Shown here piece after piece: positions 18,018-27,021 of a stretch of DNA of 64,000 bases. The position numbers and the translations under genes were made by a program. The stretch is from Bacillota bacterium (GTDB lineage Bacteria > Bacillota > Dethiobacteria > DTU022): assembly GCA_033549065.1 (NCBI GenBank), contig JAWSUE010000009.1:4841-68840 (forward strand), in the 5' to 3' direction. How positions within the stretch are numbered: the first letter of the stretch is position 1; each line of letters starts with the position of its first letter. The notes beneath the pieces were generated by a model, which was given only the letters and a program-made list of their open reading frames with translations, searched no databases and was not told where the DNA came from.

Positions 18018-19023
18018 TAAAATCCTCCGTTAAAGGCCAGGATACTGACAACAGTTTAGTTAACAGGTTGATTGACTGATCCAGGTCAGAACCGTCAACC
18101 ATCTCGGAGGGGCTGTGAATATAACGGCATGGTACGGAAAGCGCCCCTGACGGCACACCTTCCCGGGAAATGTGGATTGCTCCCGCATCGGTTCCGCCCC
18201 GTTCGAGAACTTCAAGCTGATAAGGAATCTTATTTTTAATAGCGGTCTCGATCATGAACTTCCTGATCAAGGGGTGGCATAGCACTGAGGAGTCCTTGAC
18301 TTTTACAGCCGGTCCTTTCCCCAGTGATACGGCCATCGTAGGCGATTTTGGTGTATCACCGATATCGGTGACATCAACGGCAAGGGCATAATCGGGATCA
18401 TAGCTGTAAGCTGCAGTTTTTGCACCCCTTAAACCGACCTCTTCCTGTACAGAGAATAAAAAGCAAACTTCCTGCGGCAGGTTGTCCGGCAGTCTTTTAA
18501 TCGCCTCCACCAGGACAGCACAACCGGCCCGGTTATCCATCGCCTTCGATATATAGCGTCCGCCTGAAAGCTTCTGAAAATTGAAATCAGGAACGGCAAG
18601 ATCACCGATACTGGCCATTTTTTCTGCTGCTTTCGAATCTTTCTGCCCCATGTCGAGATATATTTTGCTCCAGTCAAGATCCCGGCAATCTTTAATCTCT
18701 TCATGGTTGACCGTACCCACGTGCCCCCCGGCGAATCTCAGTCGCTTCCCGATAAGTATCCCTGGTGAGATGCCTCCGACCGGTGCAATCCGTAAAAATC
18801 CGTTTTCATCAATATGAGTAACAATAACGCCGATTTCATCCATGTGAGCCGAGATCATAATTTTCGGCTGCCCACCCTTTTTGATAACAAAGAGATTACC
18901 CAGGGTGTCTTCGTAAACCTGATCCACTTTTTTCTCAACCATTTTCCTGATCGTATCCCGGATGCTCTCTTCTTCTCCCGAAGGTCCGAAAACTTCGGTA
19001 AGCTTTCTCAGCGTATCTTCCAT
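18007..19023 (-). CDS. M42-family metallo-aminopeptidase (third in tandem)
   Basis: This is a 338-residue peptidase of the M42 (glutamyl aminopeptidase/TET) family, which forms large tetrahedral particles that trim peptides. The metal-binding AHMDEIG motif is near residue 60. Also visible are KAMDNRAGCAVLVEA (Asp, bridging), SVQEEVGLRGAKTAAY (catalytic and metal Glu), an Asp in AVDVTDIGDTP and a C-terminal histidine in RYIHSPSEMV. All expected ligands are present. It is the last of three adjacent M42 genes, 3 bases from the second and overlapping dprA. Confidence 0.92.
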   Translation of the reverse strand: MEDTLRKLTEVFGPSGEEESIRDTIRKMVEKKVDQVYEDTLGNLFVIKKGGQPKIMISAHMDEIGVIVTHIDENGFLRIAPVGGISPGILIGKRLRFAGGHVGTVNHEEIKDCRDLDWSKIYLDMGQKDSKAAEKMASIGDLAVPDFNFQKLSGGRYISKAMDNRAGCAVLVEAIKRLPDNLPQEVCFLFSVQEEVGLRGAKTAAYSYDPDYALAVDVTDIGDTPKSPTMAVSLGKGPAVKVKDSSVLCHPLIRKFMIETAIKNKIPYQLEVLERGGTDAGAIHISREGVPSGALSVPCRYIHSPSEMVDGSDLDQSINLLTKLLSVSWPLTEDFNVR

Positions 19024-19026
19024 AGT

Positions 19027-20046
19027 TTATTCCTTTCCTTTCTTTCCTTGAAGTCGAAGCCAGGATCGAACCAGTGTCTTCGTAGCTTCAAGATCAGATT
19101 CCCTTAAAACAGAGTGAGGCGAATGAATATAACGGCATGGCACTGCAACAATGCCGGTTTTAACGCCCTCACGCGTTAGAGAGATAACTCCCCCGTCTGT
19201 CGCCGCTCCGGTAAAACGGCGAAACTGGTAAGGAACTCCAGCAGCTTTTGCCGCTTCCACCAGCTGTTCACGCAAGCCCTTACTGACCATTATTGACCGA
19301 TCCATAAAACTGATTGCCGGACCAGAACCAAGGGCAGTCACTGTTGCCTCTATTTCAGTTTCAGGAGTATCGGCCGCAGTAGTGGTTTCAATGACCAGAG
19401 CTACCTGCGGCTTCAACCTGAAGGCAGCGACGAAGGCGCCTCTTGTGCCCACCTCTTCCTGCACGGTAAAAGCAGCATCGAAAGCTAAGCCGTTATCCTC
19501 GAGCAGCAGTTCAAGAAGAATAGAACAACCGGCCCGATTATCAAAAGCTTTACCCCGACAATAGCCTTTCCCCAACACCGTAAAACGGGAGTCGAAGGCC
19601 ACAAAATCACCGGGTGATACAAATTTTTCGGCTTCATCCCTGCTTTTAAAGCCTGCATCAATAAATAAAGAATCTTCTTCAAAAGGCTTTTTCTGTTCTC
19701 CCTCTTTCTGGAGGTGGATCGGTTTGGCTCCGATCACTCCCGGCAGGGTCTGTGAGCCGATTACGACTCTCTTGGCAACAAGAATCCTGCTGTCAATGCC
19801 GCCCACGGGTTTAAACTTCAAGAGCCCCCCCTTTTCAACTGCTGTGACCATTAAACCGATTTCATCAATATGAGCCGAAAGCATAACCTTCCGTGTGCTG
19901 TTGGCCTGACCTTTCCGAACAAAAAAATTACCCATTGTATCTGAATAACAATCAAGCCCTTTCCCGGAGGTTTTCTCTTCCAGGTATTTTCTCACCGCTG
20001 TTTCATTACCGGAAACACCGTATAGATTACTCAGTTCAGCTAACAT
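19027..20046 (-). CDS. M42-family metallo-aminopeptidase (second in tandem)
   Basis: The 339 residues show the same architecture as the flanking peptidases: SAHIDEIGLMV (metal His and Asp), KAFDNRAGCSILLELL, TVQEEVGTRGAFVAAF (Glu pair), ETTTAADTP in the metal region and CRYIHSPHSVL at the C-terminus. The third-motif sequence ETTTAAD replaces the more usual AVDVT, the main visible difference from its neighbours and a hint at different specificity. It overlaps the first peptidase gene by 7 bases and lies 3 bases from the third. Confidence 0.9.
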   Translation of the reverse strand: MLAELSNLYGVSGNETAVRKYLEEKTSGKGLDCYSDTMGNFFVRKGQANSTRKVMLSAHIDEIGLMVTAVEKGGLLKFKPVGGIDSRILVAKRVVIGSQTLPGVIGAKPIHLQKEGEQKKPFEEDSLFIDAGFKSRDEAEKFVSPGDFVAFDSRFTVLGKGYCRGKAFDNRAGCSILLELLLEDNGLAFDAAFTVQEEVGTRGAFVAAFRLKPQVALVIETTTAADTPETEIEATVTALGSGPAISFMDRSIMVSKGLREQLVEAAKAAGVPYQFRRFTGAATDGGVISLTREGVKTGIVAVPCRYIHSPHSVLRESDLEATKTLVRSWLRLQGKKGKE

Positions 20047-21113
20047 TTCTTTAATTCCTCCAGTAGAGAGCTGTCAACGCTGCGGGCAAAGTAACTCAGC
20101 AATCTGGCGCTTACTTTCAGATCGTCAAGGTTAATCATCTCAACTGCTGTATGCATGTAGCGTAGGGGTAAACTTAAAAGAGCGGTGGGGATCCCTTCCC
20201 GTGATACCTGGAAAGCCCAGGCATCCGTACCGCTTCTTCCCGGAATCGCTTCAATCTGGTAGGGCAGGAAATGCGCAGCTGCCAGTTCCTGCAGGTGGCG
20301 GCTGAGCAGAGGATGCAGGTTGGGTCCCACAGCCAGGGCAGGCCCGCCGCCTAATTTGTAAAAACTGCCTGCTTCCAGTTTTGGCATATCGCCATGAGTA
20401 ACATCGACGGCAACTGCCAGATCGGGATTAAGCCCGTAAGCGGCAGTAATCGCACCCCTCAGACCTACTTCTTCCTGCATGGAAGCGATAAAACAGATAT
20501 CAGCAGAATGCTGTAGTCCGGAGAGTTCCGAAGCACAGGCTATGAGAGTTGCCACACCGGCTCGATCATCAAGCGCTTTACCGGTTATCATTCGGCTGTC
20601 TGACATTAATACCGGCTCCTGTTCCAGGGTGATCCGATCCCCTACATTGATCTCTCTTTTAACCGTTTTCTCATCAAGCCCCAGATCGATAAATAGTTTA
20701 TTCATGGGGATGGTGCTGCGCTTTTCTTTTTCAGTAAGTATATGCGGCGGTGAAGCTCCGATTACCCCTCTTCTCTTTCTTTTTCCAAATACTTCAACAG
20801 TCTGGCCCGGCAGTGTTCTCGCATCAAATCCGCCGATTCCGGTAAAACGTAAAAAACCACCCTCCTCAATTTTTGTGACCATCGCTCCAATTTCATCAAT
20901 ATGAGCAACGATAGCAAGGGTGATCTTATCCTTTTTCAAAGTTCTCGTTCCCGGTCTGAATGCCAGTAAGTTACCGAAACGATCTCTTTTTATTTCCGGC
21001 GCATAAGGCTTCAGGTATCGCTCTGCAATCTCAACAGCTGCAGTTTCATCACCGGAAACACCGGATGCCGACAGTAATTCCAGAAGAATGTCGGTAATTG
21101 CTATTTTGTCCAA
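20040..21113 (-). CDS. M42-family metallo-aminopeptidase (first in tandem)
   Basis: The 357 residues contain AIVAHIDEIGAMV (metal ligands), KALDDRAGVATLIACA, ASMQEEVGLRGAITAAY, AVDVTHGDMP and PLRYMHTAVEMI, so all M42 catalytic and metal residues appear intact. It is a little longer than its two neighbours, mainly from a longer N-terminus and the insertion around KRKRRGVIGASPPH. It starts 63 bases after cimA. The three genes are translationally coupled, which would allow a mixed TET particle. Confidence 0.92.
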   Translation of the reverse strand: MDKIAITDILLELLSASGVSGDETAAVEIAERYLKPYAPEIKRDRFGNLLAFRPGTRTLKKDKITLAIVAHIDEIGAMVTKIEEGGFLRFTGIGGFDARTLPGQTVEVFGKRKRRGVIGASPPHILTEKEKRSTIPMNKLFIDLGLDEKTVKREINVGDRITLEQEPVLMSDSRMITGKALDDRAGVATLIACASELSGLQHSADICFIASMQEEVGLRGAITAAYGLNPDLAVAVDVTHGDMPKLEAGSFYKLGGGPALAVGPNLHPLLSRHLQELAAAHFLPYQIEAIPGRSGTDAWAFQVSREGIPTALLSLPLRYMHTAVEMINLDDLKVSARLLSYFARSVDSSLLEELKKC

Positions 21114-21176
21114 TTCTCGCCAGTCTCCTCGCTTTAAATTCTATTAGATTAAAGGGAATAACTTAATTGCGAGTTA

Positions 21177-22814
21177 TTATTCTCCCATGGAACCTACTTC
21201 TTCCCCTTTTTTCAATTTGTTCAAAACGTTTCGCGCTTCCTTAAACTCAGGCAGCTTCCGGCAGAGCAGACCGTACTCCAGGCTGTCTACCAGGGCAATC
21301 CAGCTCGCTTCGATTACGTTCGGCGATACCCCGACAGTCCCCCAGGTGCTCTGCTCATCCCGTGATTCGATAAGCACCCTGACCTGGGCTCCGGTTCCAT
21401 CAACTCCATCAATTACCCTGACCTTGAAGTCTGTCAGCTTTATTTTCTTGAGCGCCGGATAAATTCCTTCCAGCGCTTTCCGCAAAGCATTGTCGAGTGC
21501 GTTAACCGGCCCGTTTCCTTCAGCAGCAGTATGAACCTGAATATCGCCGACCCTGACCTTGATCGTCGCCTCTGAATAGAGCTGACCGTTTTCTCTTTTC
21601 TCGATAATAAGCCTGAACCCTTCCAGTTTGAAAAGTGGCTGATATGCCTTCTTCATTTTGAGGACAAGTAATTCAAAGGAACCTTCGGCTCCTTCAAACT
21701 GGTAACCGTAATGTTCCATCTCCTTAATTCGCTGTAAAACATTTGCCGTCTCCGGGCCATCCTTCACCAGGTTGATGTTATTTTCTGTTGCTTTCATTGT
21801 TATGCTACTGCGTCCGGCCAACTCTGAAACCAGAATGCGCCGCCGATTTCCGACTGATTCCGGAGATGCATGTTCATAAGTAGCCGGCTGTTTGCTCACA
21901 GCGTCTATATGGATGCCCCCCTTGTGGGCAAAGGCATTAAAACCGACATAGGGCTGCTGTTCTGCCGGAGCAATATTGGCCAGCTCAGCTATGAACCGCG
22001 ACAGCTTTGTCAAACCGCGCAGTTGTTCGGAGGTTACAATCTGAAAACCCATTTTTAACTGCAGGTTGGGCATTATTGTACAAAGGTTTGCATTACCACA
22101 GCGCTCTCCATAACCGTTGATCGTCCCTTGAACCTGGGTAATACCGTGACGGACGGCGAGCAGTGAGTTGGCCGTTGCCATCCCTGCATCATCGTGGGTA
22201 TGGATACCCAGGGGTATCTTGACCCTGTCTTTGACCTCTGCCAGTATCCCGGGCAGTTCCCAGGGCATTAAACCGCCATTCGTATCACATAAGACTATAA
22301 CGTCAGCCTTTCCCCGGGCGGCAGCCTCAACTGTTGCAATAGCATAATCAGAATTAGTCTTGTATCCGTCGAAAAAATGCTCGGCATCAAAAAATACCTG
22401 GCGGCCCAGCGACTTAAGGTAGGCAACACTTTCTTCGATCATCAACAAGTTTTCATCAAGGGTGGTTTTCAATGCATCGCGCACATGAAAGTCCCAACTC
22501 TTACCGAATATTGTTACCGTATCCGTTCCCGCTTCCACCAGGGCTATTATATTTGAATCTTCTTCAGCAGAAATATCTGGTCTGCGTGTGCTTCCAAATG
22601 CACAGATCCTGGCATTCTTGTACTTCTTCTTTGAAGCCCTTTTGAAAAATTCTATATCCTTAGGATTGGAACCGGGCCATCCGCCTTCAATATAGCTAAT
22701 CCCGAAATCGTCCAGTTTCTCGGCTATTTTTAATTTATCGGCAACCGAAAGGGATACGCCCTCCCGCTGAGAGCCGTCCCGAAGCGTTGTATCATAGATA
22801 TCTATCTTATTCAT
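21177..22814 (-). CDS. cimA: (R)-citramalate synthase
   Basis: It condenses pyruvate and acetyl-CoA to citramalate, the entry to threonine-independent isoleucine synthesis. At 545 residues it has the HMGL-like TIM barrel with DTTLRDGSQREGVSLS (about 7-22) and the metal motif GIHTHDDAGMATANS (about 210-224). A C-terminal LeuA-type allosteric domain (about 405-530) would bind isoleucine. Length and the GWPGSNPKD motif match the TIGR00977 group, not isopropylmalate or homocitrate synthases. It heads the series of peptidases, dprA and topA; a CodY-regulated amino acid theme is plausible but no clear CodY box is seen. Confidence 0.93.
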   Translation of the reverse strand: MNKIDIYDTTLRDGSQREGVSLSVADKLKIAEKLDDFGISYIEGGWPGSNPKDIEFFKRASKKKYKNARICAFGSTRRPDISAEEDSNIIALVEAGTDTVTIFGKSWDFHVRDALKTTLDENLLMIEESVAYLKSLGRQVFFDAEHFFDGYKTNSDYAIATVEAAARGKADVIVLCDTNGGLMPWELPGILAEVKDRVKIPLGIHTHDDAGMATANSLLAVRHGITQVQGTINGYGERCGNANLCTIMPNLQLKMGFQIVTSEQLRGLTKLSRFIAELANIAPAEQQPYVGFNAFAHKGGIHIDAVSKQPATYEHASPESVGNRRRILVSELAGRSSITMKATENNINLVKDGPETANVLQRIKEMEHYGYQFEGAEGSFELLVLKMKKAYQPLFKLEGFRLIIEKRENGQLYSEATIKVRVGDIQVHTAAEGNGPVNALDNALRKALEGIYPALKKIKLTDFKVRVIDGVDGTGAQVRVLIESRDEQSTWGTVGVSPNVIEASWIALVDSLEYGLLCRKLPEFKEARNVLNKLKKGEEVGSMGE

Positions 22815-22852
22815 AAGTGCGCCCCCAAAACCCTGAAAATAATTTAATTGGT

Positions 22853-22858
22853 ATTATA
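22853..22858 (-). promoter_or_regulatory. Possible -10 element of the cimA unit
   Basis: TATAAT on the minus strand lies about 40 bases before the cimA start, inside the 11-base palindrome GGTATAATACC. The -35 region (TTCTTG, 16-base spacing) is poor, so this is tentative. Confidence 0.4.
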
Positions 22859-22891
22859 CCATCTTTTCCAAATGCAAGAAAGATGCTCTAA

Positions 22892-23692
22892 TTACAGGTA
22901 GAGGTTGCGCCTGCTGAAAATTACTATCCCCCCTGTGTAAAGCACCAGGGTTATAACACCAAATACAAGGCTAATCATCAGAACAGATTGCTCTCCTGAC
23001 AGGATCTGTTGGGGATCATAGAGGGTATAAATAGTCAAATATTTCAGCCATTCACTATTACTGCCAATATTTCTCACCATATTGATTACAAAAAAGAGAA
23101 TCGGCAGGCCTGCGCCAAAAGCAAGCGCATATTTTGATTCGTTAAAAATACAGGAAAAGAAAAATGAAATTGAACTGATAGCCGTTGTTAACATCAACGT
23201 GGCAAAATTGAGTTTCAAATATACCGGAATATCCAGTTCGCCGGGGAAAAGCCCCTCGCACATAGCAATACCGGCCAGCGTATTTAAAAACAACAGCAGG
23301 CTAACAGCGATTATGACAAAAATCGCCTGAGTAGTGATAATCTTTATCCTTGTATTCGGCGTAGCCAGCAGGTAAGCCATAGAGCCGCGGTCCACTAAGG
23401 CTGCCACCAGGCGGTTGGTTAACACAATACAGAAGATTAAAGGAAAGAGAAGAACAATAAAACCATAGAAATACAAGCCGATAAAACTGACCAGGTCTGT
23501 TGCAGTGGCATTGTAACCGAAAGCATCGACCATCCCCTGGGGAAGCGTTTCCAGGTAAAGGGCCATTGCTTCAATATTTTCCGGATCATACATGGAAATG
23601 ATAATTGACATGTACATGAACAAAACAGCTAAAAAAATAACAAATAATATCCAGTTTGATTTAACAGTAGATTTAAAGAGGGCAAAATTCAT
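22892..23692 (-). CDS. ABC-2 type transporter permease
   Basis: This is a 266-residue membrane protein with about six hydrophobic helices (near 15-32, 72-92, 115-135, 155-175, 182-200, 240-258). It is of the ABC-2 permease type and pairs with the ATPase encoded directly upstream; the permease start and ATPase stop share one base (position 23692). The long outward loop after helix 1 (about 33-70) is usual for this family of small exporters. The substrate is unknown. It is translationally coupled to the ATPase. Confidence 0.8.
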   Translation of the reverse strand: MNFALFKSTVKSNWILFVIFLAVLFMYMSIIISMYDPENIEAMALYLETLPQGMVDAFGYNATATDLVSFIGLYFYGFIVLLFPLIFCIVLTNRLVAALVDRGSMAYLLATPNTRIKIITTQAIFVIIAVSLLLFLNTLAGIAMCEGLFPGELDIPVYLKLNFATLMLTTAISSISFFFSCIFNESKYALAFGAGLPILFFVINMVRNIGSNSEWLKYLTIYTLYDPQQILSGEQSVLMISLVFGVITLVLYTGGIVIFSRRNLYL

Positions 23693-24897
23693 CAGGAGAG
23701 CACCTCCCGGCCGTAATATCTCAGAAAAACCTGTTCAAGACTCTGTGTAACCACATCCAACCCGAGAACCCTGCAACCGGCAAGAGCAGATATAAACTGA
23801 TCGTAATTGCCGAAAACGATCACTTCCACGGTATTTTTGCTGATCCGGCCTAACTCAAGGCCGGTGCTGCGCAGTAATTCCAGATCTTTTTCCGAACCAA
23901 GGGTAACCAGAAAAGTTTTCCGCTGTGACGATTTTAATGAATGAACATCTTCCACAGCAACGATCCTGCCTTCCCGGATGATCCCTGCCCGGTCACTCGT
24001 CCGGTATATTTCTTCGAAGTTGTGGGATGACATTAATACTGTCTTCCCTCTCTCTTTTTCCTCCAAGATGAGCTCCACAAAAATATTTTGCATCAACGGA
24101 TCCAGGCCGCTGGTCGGTTCGTCCAGAACATATACAGCCGGATCGTGCATGAAAGCAGCTACTATCCCCAGCTTCTGTTTCATCCCTTTTGACATCCTGC
24201 GTATACGCCCAGACGGATCAAGTTCAAACCGATCAATCAAGTTTTCCCGTCGGCCATTACGGCTCAGGCCTCTCATCGATCCGATCAAGTTCAGAAACTG
24301 TAAACCGGTCATTTCTTCGAAAAAAGCCATTTCACCCGGCAGATAACCAAGTTGATTCTGGATCTTCGCCGCATCACGCCAGCAATCCATTCCATTTATG
24401 CTGCACTGACCCTGTCCCGGTTTTGTAAAACCCAACAGGTTTCTGATTGTTGTAGTTTTACCGGCAGCATTGGGCCCGAGAAATCCGAACACCTCTCCTT
24501 CGCCGACCTCAAAACTTATATCAAATATCCCTTTACCGCTGCTGTACTGAAAGGTAAGCGAGTGTATACTGATCATATTCCTTGCTGCTTTAACCAACCG
24601 CCCATTATCCCATATTCCTGCAGTAATAGTTCCATCCCTTCCGCTGTAGCGACCATAACCATGTCGTTTGCCATCGATAAACTCGCCTTCATACCGGCTG
24701 CCACCTGAATAGCCGACCACACCCTTGCCGTGAGGTTTACCATTGACCCAGTTTCCTTCGTAGACTGTTCCATCCGGCAGCAGTAGTTTGCCCCACCCGT
24801 GGGGTTTACCGTTTTTATGCTGCCCCGAATAGGTTCCTCCAACCCAGGAAAACTGTCGTTTATCAGTTTGCTTATCCTGTTCATTCATAACCGGCAT
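23692..24897 (-). CDS. ABC transporter ATPase with N-terminal MORN repeats
   Basis: Residues about 18-90 are three MORN-type repeats of about 23 residues (GTYSGQHKNGKPHGWGKL, VYEGNWVNGKPHGKGV, RYEGEFIDGKRHGYGR). From about 108 an ABC ATPase follows in the same frame: Walker A GPNAAGKTTT, signature MSKGMKQKLG, Walker B VYVLDEPTSGLDP and the switch His in SSHNFEE. MORN repeats mediate lipid or protein contacts in eukaryotes and are common but poorly understood in bacteria. A weak internal start (AAGGAAT before ATG, MISIHSL) could also yield the ATPase alone. The first ATG follows AGGAGG by only 2-3 bases; an ATG three codons later may be used. Confidence 0.85.
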   Translation of the reverse strand: MPVMNEQDKQTDKRQFSWVGGTYSGQHKNGKPHGWGKLLLPDGTVYEGNWVNGKPHGKGVVGYSGGSRYEGEFIDGKRHGYGRYSGRDGTITAGIWDNGRLVKAARNMISIHSLTFQYSSGKGIFDISFEVGEGEVFGFLGPNAAGKTTTIRNLLGFTKPGQGQCSINGMDCWRDAAKIQNQLGYLPGEMAFFEEMTGLQFLNLIGSMRGLSRNGRRENLIDRFELDPSGRIRRMSKGMKQKLGIVAAFMHDPAVYVLDEPTSGLDPLMQNIFVELILEEKERGKTVLMSSHNFEEIYRTSDRAGIIREGRIVAVEDVHSLKSSQRKTFLVTLGSEKDLELLRSTGLELGRISKNTVEVIVFGNYDQFISALAGCRVLGLDVVTQSLEQVFLRYYGREVLS

Positions 24898-24906
24898 CTC
24901 CTCCTG

Positions 24907-26856
24907 TTAATACTCGTTGGCATAATCTGCCAGTTGATAGCATTCAGGAGCAAGTTCTTTCAGAAAAAGCGACGGCCCTTCAGAAGTAGCGCCATAACTG
25001 CGATAGTCTTCCCAGTAGGTAGTCATGTAGAGATAACGCCGAGCCCGCGTTGCGGCCACATAAAATAACCGTCTTTCTTCATCAAGATCATGGTTGTTAA
25101 TATGCCTACCCGGGAAATGCCCCTGGTTAAGCCCGATAATAAATACTGCATCCCACTCTTTTCCCTTGGCGCTGTGGATTGTCGAAAGGGTCAGTTGACC
25201 GCCATATGTATCGTTATATGCATCGGGATCGGCAAACACAGACTCTTCGAGTGTCAGCGATTCAAGAAATTTTTCAACTGTTTCAAAACGTTCAGAATAA
25301 ATGGCCAGGCGTTCCAGTCCACTTAGCCGTTCCTCGTACTGATCCGGATAATTCTGTTTTAATAGCTGATCATAATTATCTTCCAAGATGCCATTGATCA
25401 GATCCGCAACCTTTCCATCTTTATGTTCATTAATTTTAGCCAATGTTTCGCAGAGCTGGGTCCATCCGTTTTTACCTCTGGAAGGCGATTCCTTTCCGGA
25501 TAACGCAGCTTCGAGAGGATTGCTGTAATCCTTCAGGTTCAACCAGAGCTTTTCAAAACCAGCAGGACCGATGCCCTGCTGCAGCAGCGATATTCTGCGC
25601 CAGGCCTGTTCATCCTGGGGATTATTGATCACTTTCAGGTAGGCAAGCAGATCTTTGATATGGGCTTTCTGAAAAAATTTAACGCCGCCAAACGTTCTAT
25701 AACTGATCCCTCTCCCGGAAAGGGTAAATTCAAGTTCAGGGGTAAGATATGAACTCCGGTACAGCACTGCTATCTCCTGCATAGGTATCCCGTTGTTCTG
25801 CAGTTCCCAGATATTTTGCAGGACAAATGAAGCTTCCTGCCTGGCATCATATACCTTTGCAATTAACGGTTTTGGACCGGGTGGATTTTCCGAATAAAGT
25901 TTCTTGGGCAGCTGTTCACGGTTAAAACTGATCGAGCAGTTAGCCAGTTCAACTATTTCAGGTGTACTCCGGTAATTCTGTTCCATCCTAACCAGCCGGC
26001 AGGTTTGATATTTTTCGGGAAATGAAAGTATATTACCGATATTGGCATATCGGAAAGCATAGATCGACTGGGCATCATCGCCAACGACGCAGAGTGAAGC
26101 ATTCCCGGCAAAAAGATCGATAAGTCTGGCCTGGATGATATTAGTATCTTGAAATTCATCAACAAGGACATGTTTAAATCTCCGGAGGTACTGTTCTCGA
26201 ACCTGTGGTTGATTTTCAAACAGTTCAAGCCAGCAGAGTAAAAGATCGTCAAAATCGAAGGCATTGCTCTCCTCTTTTTTCCGATTGTAAATATCGGCCA
26301 CTTCATTGATCAGGGCATAGTATTCCAGCCGGTACGGATAATCTTCTTCCATTACATGGCGGATGGAAAAGTCTGAATTACGGGCCTGGCTGATTATCCG
26401 GCCGAGAAATCCTCTCTGCATGATTAATTTCCTGTCCTGCTCATTGACCTCCAGCAAAGCAAGGATCTGTTTCAGCAGAGCCCTGCTGTCATCTTCGTCA
26501 AAAATAGAAAAATTGGGAGTCCGGCCCATCAGTGCAGCGTGTTTCCTGAGAATTCTTGCACCGATGCTGTGGAAAGTACCAGACCAAAGTTCATATGGTA
26601 GAAATCCGAGTAGACGTTCCAGGCGTTCCTTCATTTCTCCGGCCGCCTTGTTGGTAAAGGTTAGAAGTAAAAGGTTTCCCGGGTTCAGACCGGTCTGGAT
26701 CAGATGGGCAGCCCGGTAAACCAGCGCCCTTGTTTTCCCGGAACCCGGTCCGGCCAGACCAAGCAGCGCATCATCGTCGGCTGTTGCAAATTCATACTGT
26801 GCTCTATTAAGTTCTGCCTGCAGAAACTGATCCCAATTATCTATTTTTTTATGCAT
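24907..26856 (-). CDS. UvrD/Rep-family superfamily 1 DNA helicase
   Basis: This is an ATP-dependent 3'-5' helicase of about 649 residues. Visible motifs are GLAGPGSGKTRALVYRA (Walker A, about 36-52), TFTNKAAGEMKERLE (Ia), VDEFQDTN (II), VGDDAQSIYAFRYA (III), EQNYRSTPEIVELA (IV), TIHSAKGKEWDAVFI (V) and VAATRARRYLYM (VI). It is shorter than PcrA (about 730) and lacks the C-terminal PcrA tail, so it is a UvrD/Rep-like paralogue for repair or replication restart. The start at 26856 follows GGAGG by 5 bases; the earlier in-frame start at 26868 overlaps that site. It ends 9 bases before the MORN-ABC gene and may be cotranscribed with it. Confidence 0.9.
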   Translation of the reverse strand: MHKKIDNWDQFLQAELNRAQYEFATADDDALLGLAGPGSGKTRALVYRAAHLIQTGLNPGNLLLLTFTNKAAGEMKERLERLLGFLPYELWSGTFHSIGARILRKHAALMGRTPNFSIFDEDDSRALLKQILALLEVNEQDRKLIMQRGFLGRIISQARNSDFSIRHVMEEDYPYRLEYYALINEVADIYNRKKEESNAFDFDDLLLCWLELFENQPQVREQYLRRFKHVLVDEFQDTNIIQARLIDLFAGNASLCVVGDDAQSIYAFRYANIGNILSFPEKYQTCRLVRMEQNYRSTPEIVELANCSISFNREQLPKKLYSENPPGPKPLIAKVYDARQEASFVLQNIWELQNNGIPMQEIAVLYRSSYLTPELEFTLSGRGISYRTFGGVKFFQKAHIKDLLAYLKVINNPQDEQAWRRISLLQQGIGPAGFEKLWLNLKDYSNPLEAALSGKESPSRGKNGWTQLCETLAKINEHKDGKVADLINGILEDNYDQLLKQNYPDQYEERLSGLERLAIYSERFETVEKFLESLTLEESVFADPDAYNDTYGGQLTLSTIHSAKGKEWDAVFIIGLNQGHFPGRHINNHDLDEERRLFYVAATRARRYLYMTTYWEDYRSYGATSEGPSLFLKELAPECYQLADYANEY

Positions 26857-27021
26857 ATATACCTCCATATAATATTTATAATCAGGCGAATAATACCATA
26901 CTTTGCCCTTTTCTGCCAGATACCTCCTGTTTACGAAAGGAAACCTTTACTTAAACTGGACACTCCCTGATTCATCAGATATTATTTTATTAAGATCTTT
27001 CATGCCGGGGGTAGCCAATTT

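Noticed and set aside
22815-22891. CodY box or T-box leader upstream of cimA
   Set aside because: The interval is only 77 bases, too short for a T-box, and the best CodY-like match (TATTTTCAGGGTTTT) has five mismatches to the 15-base consensus.
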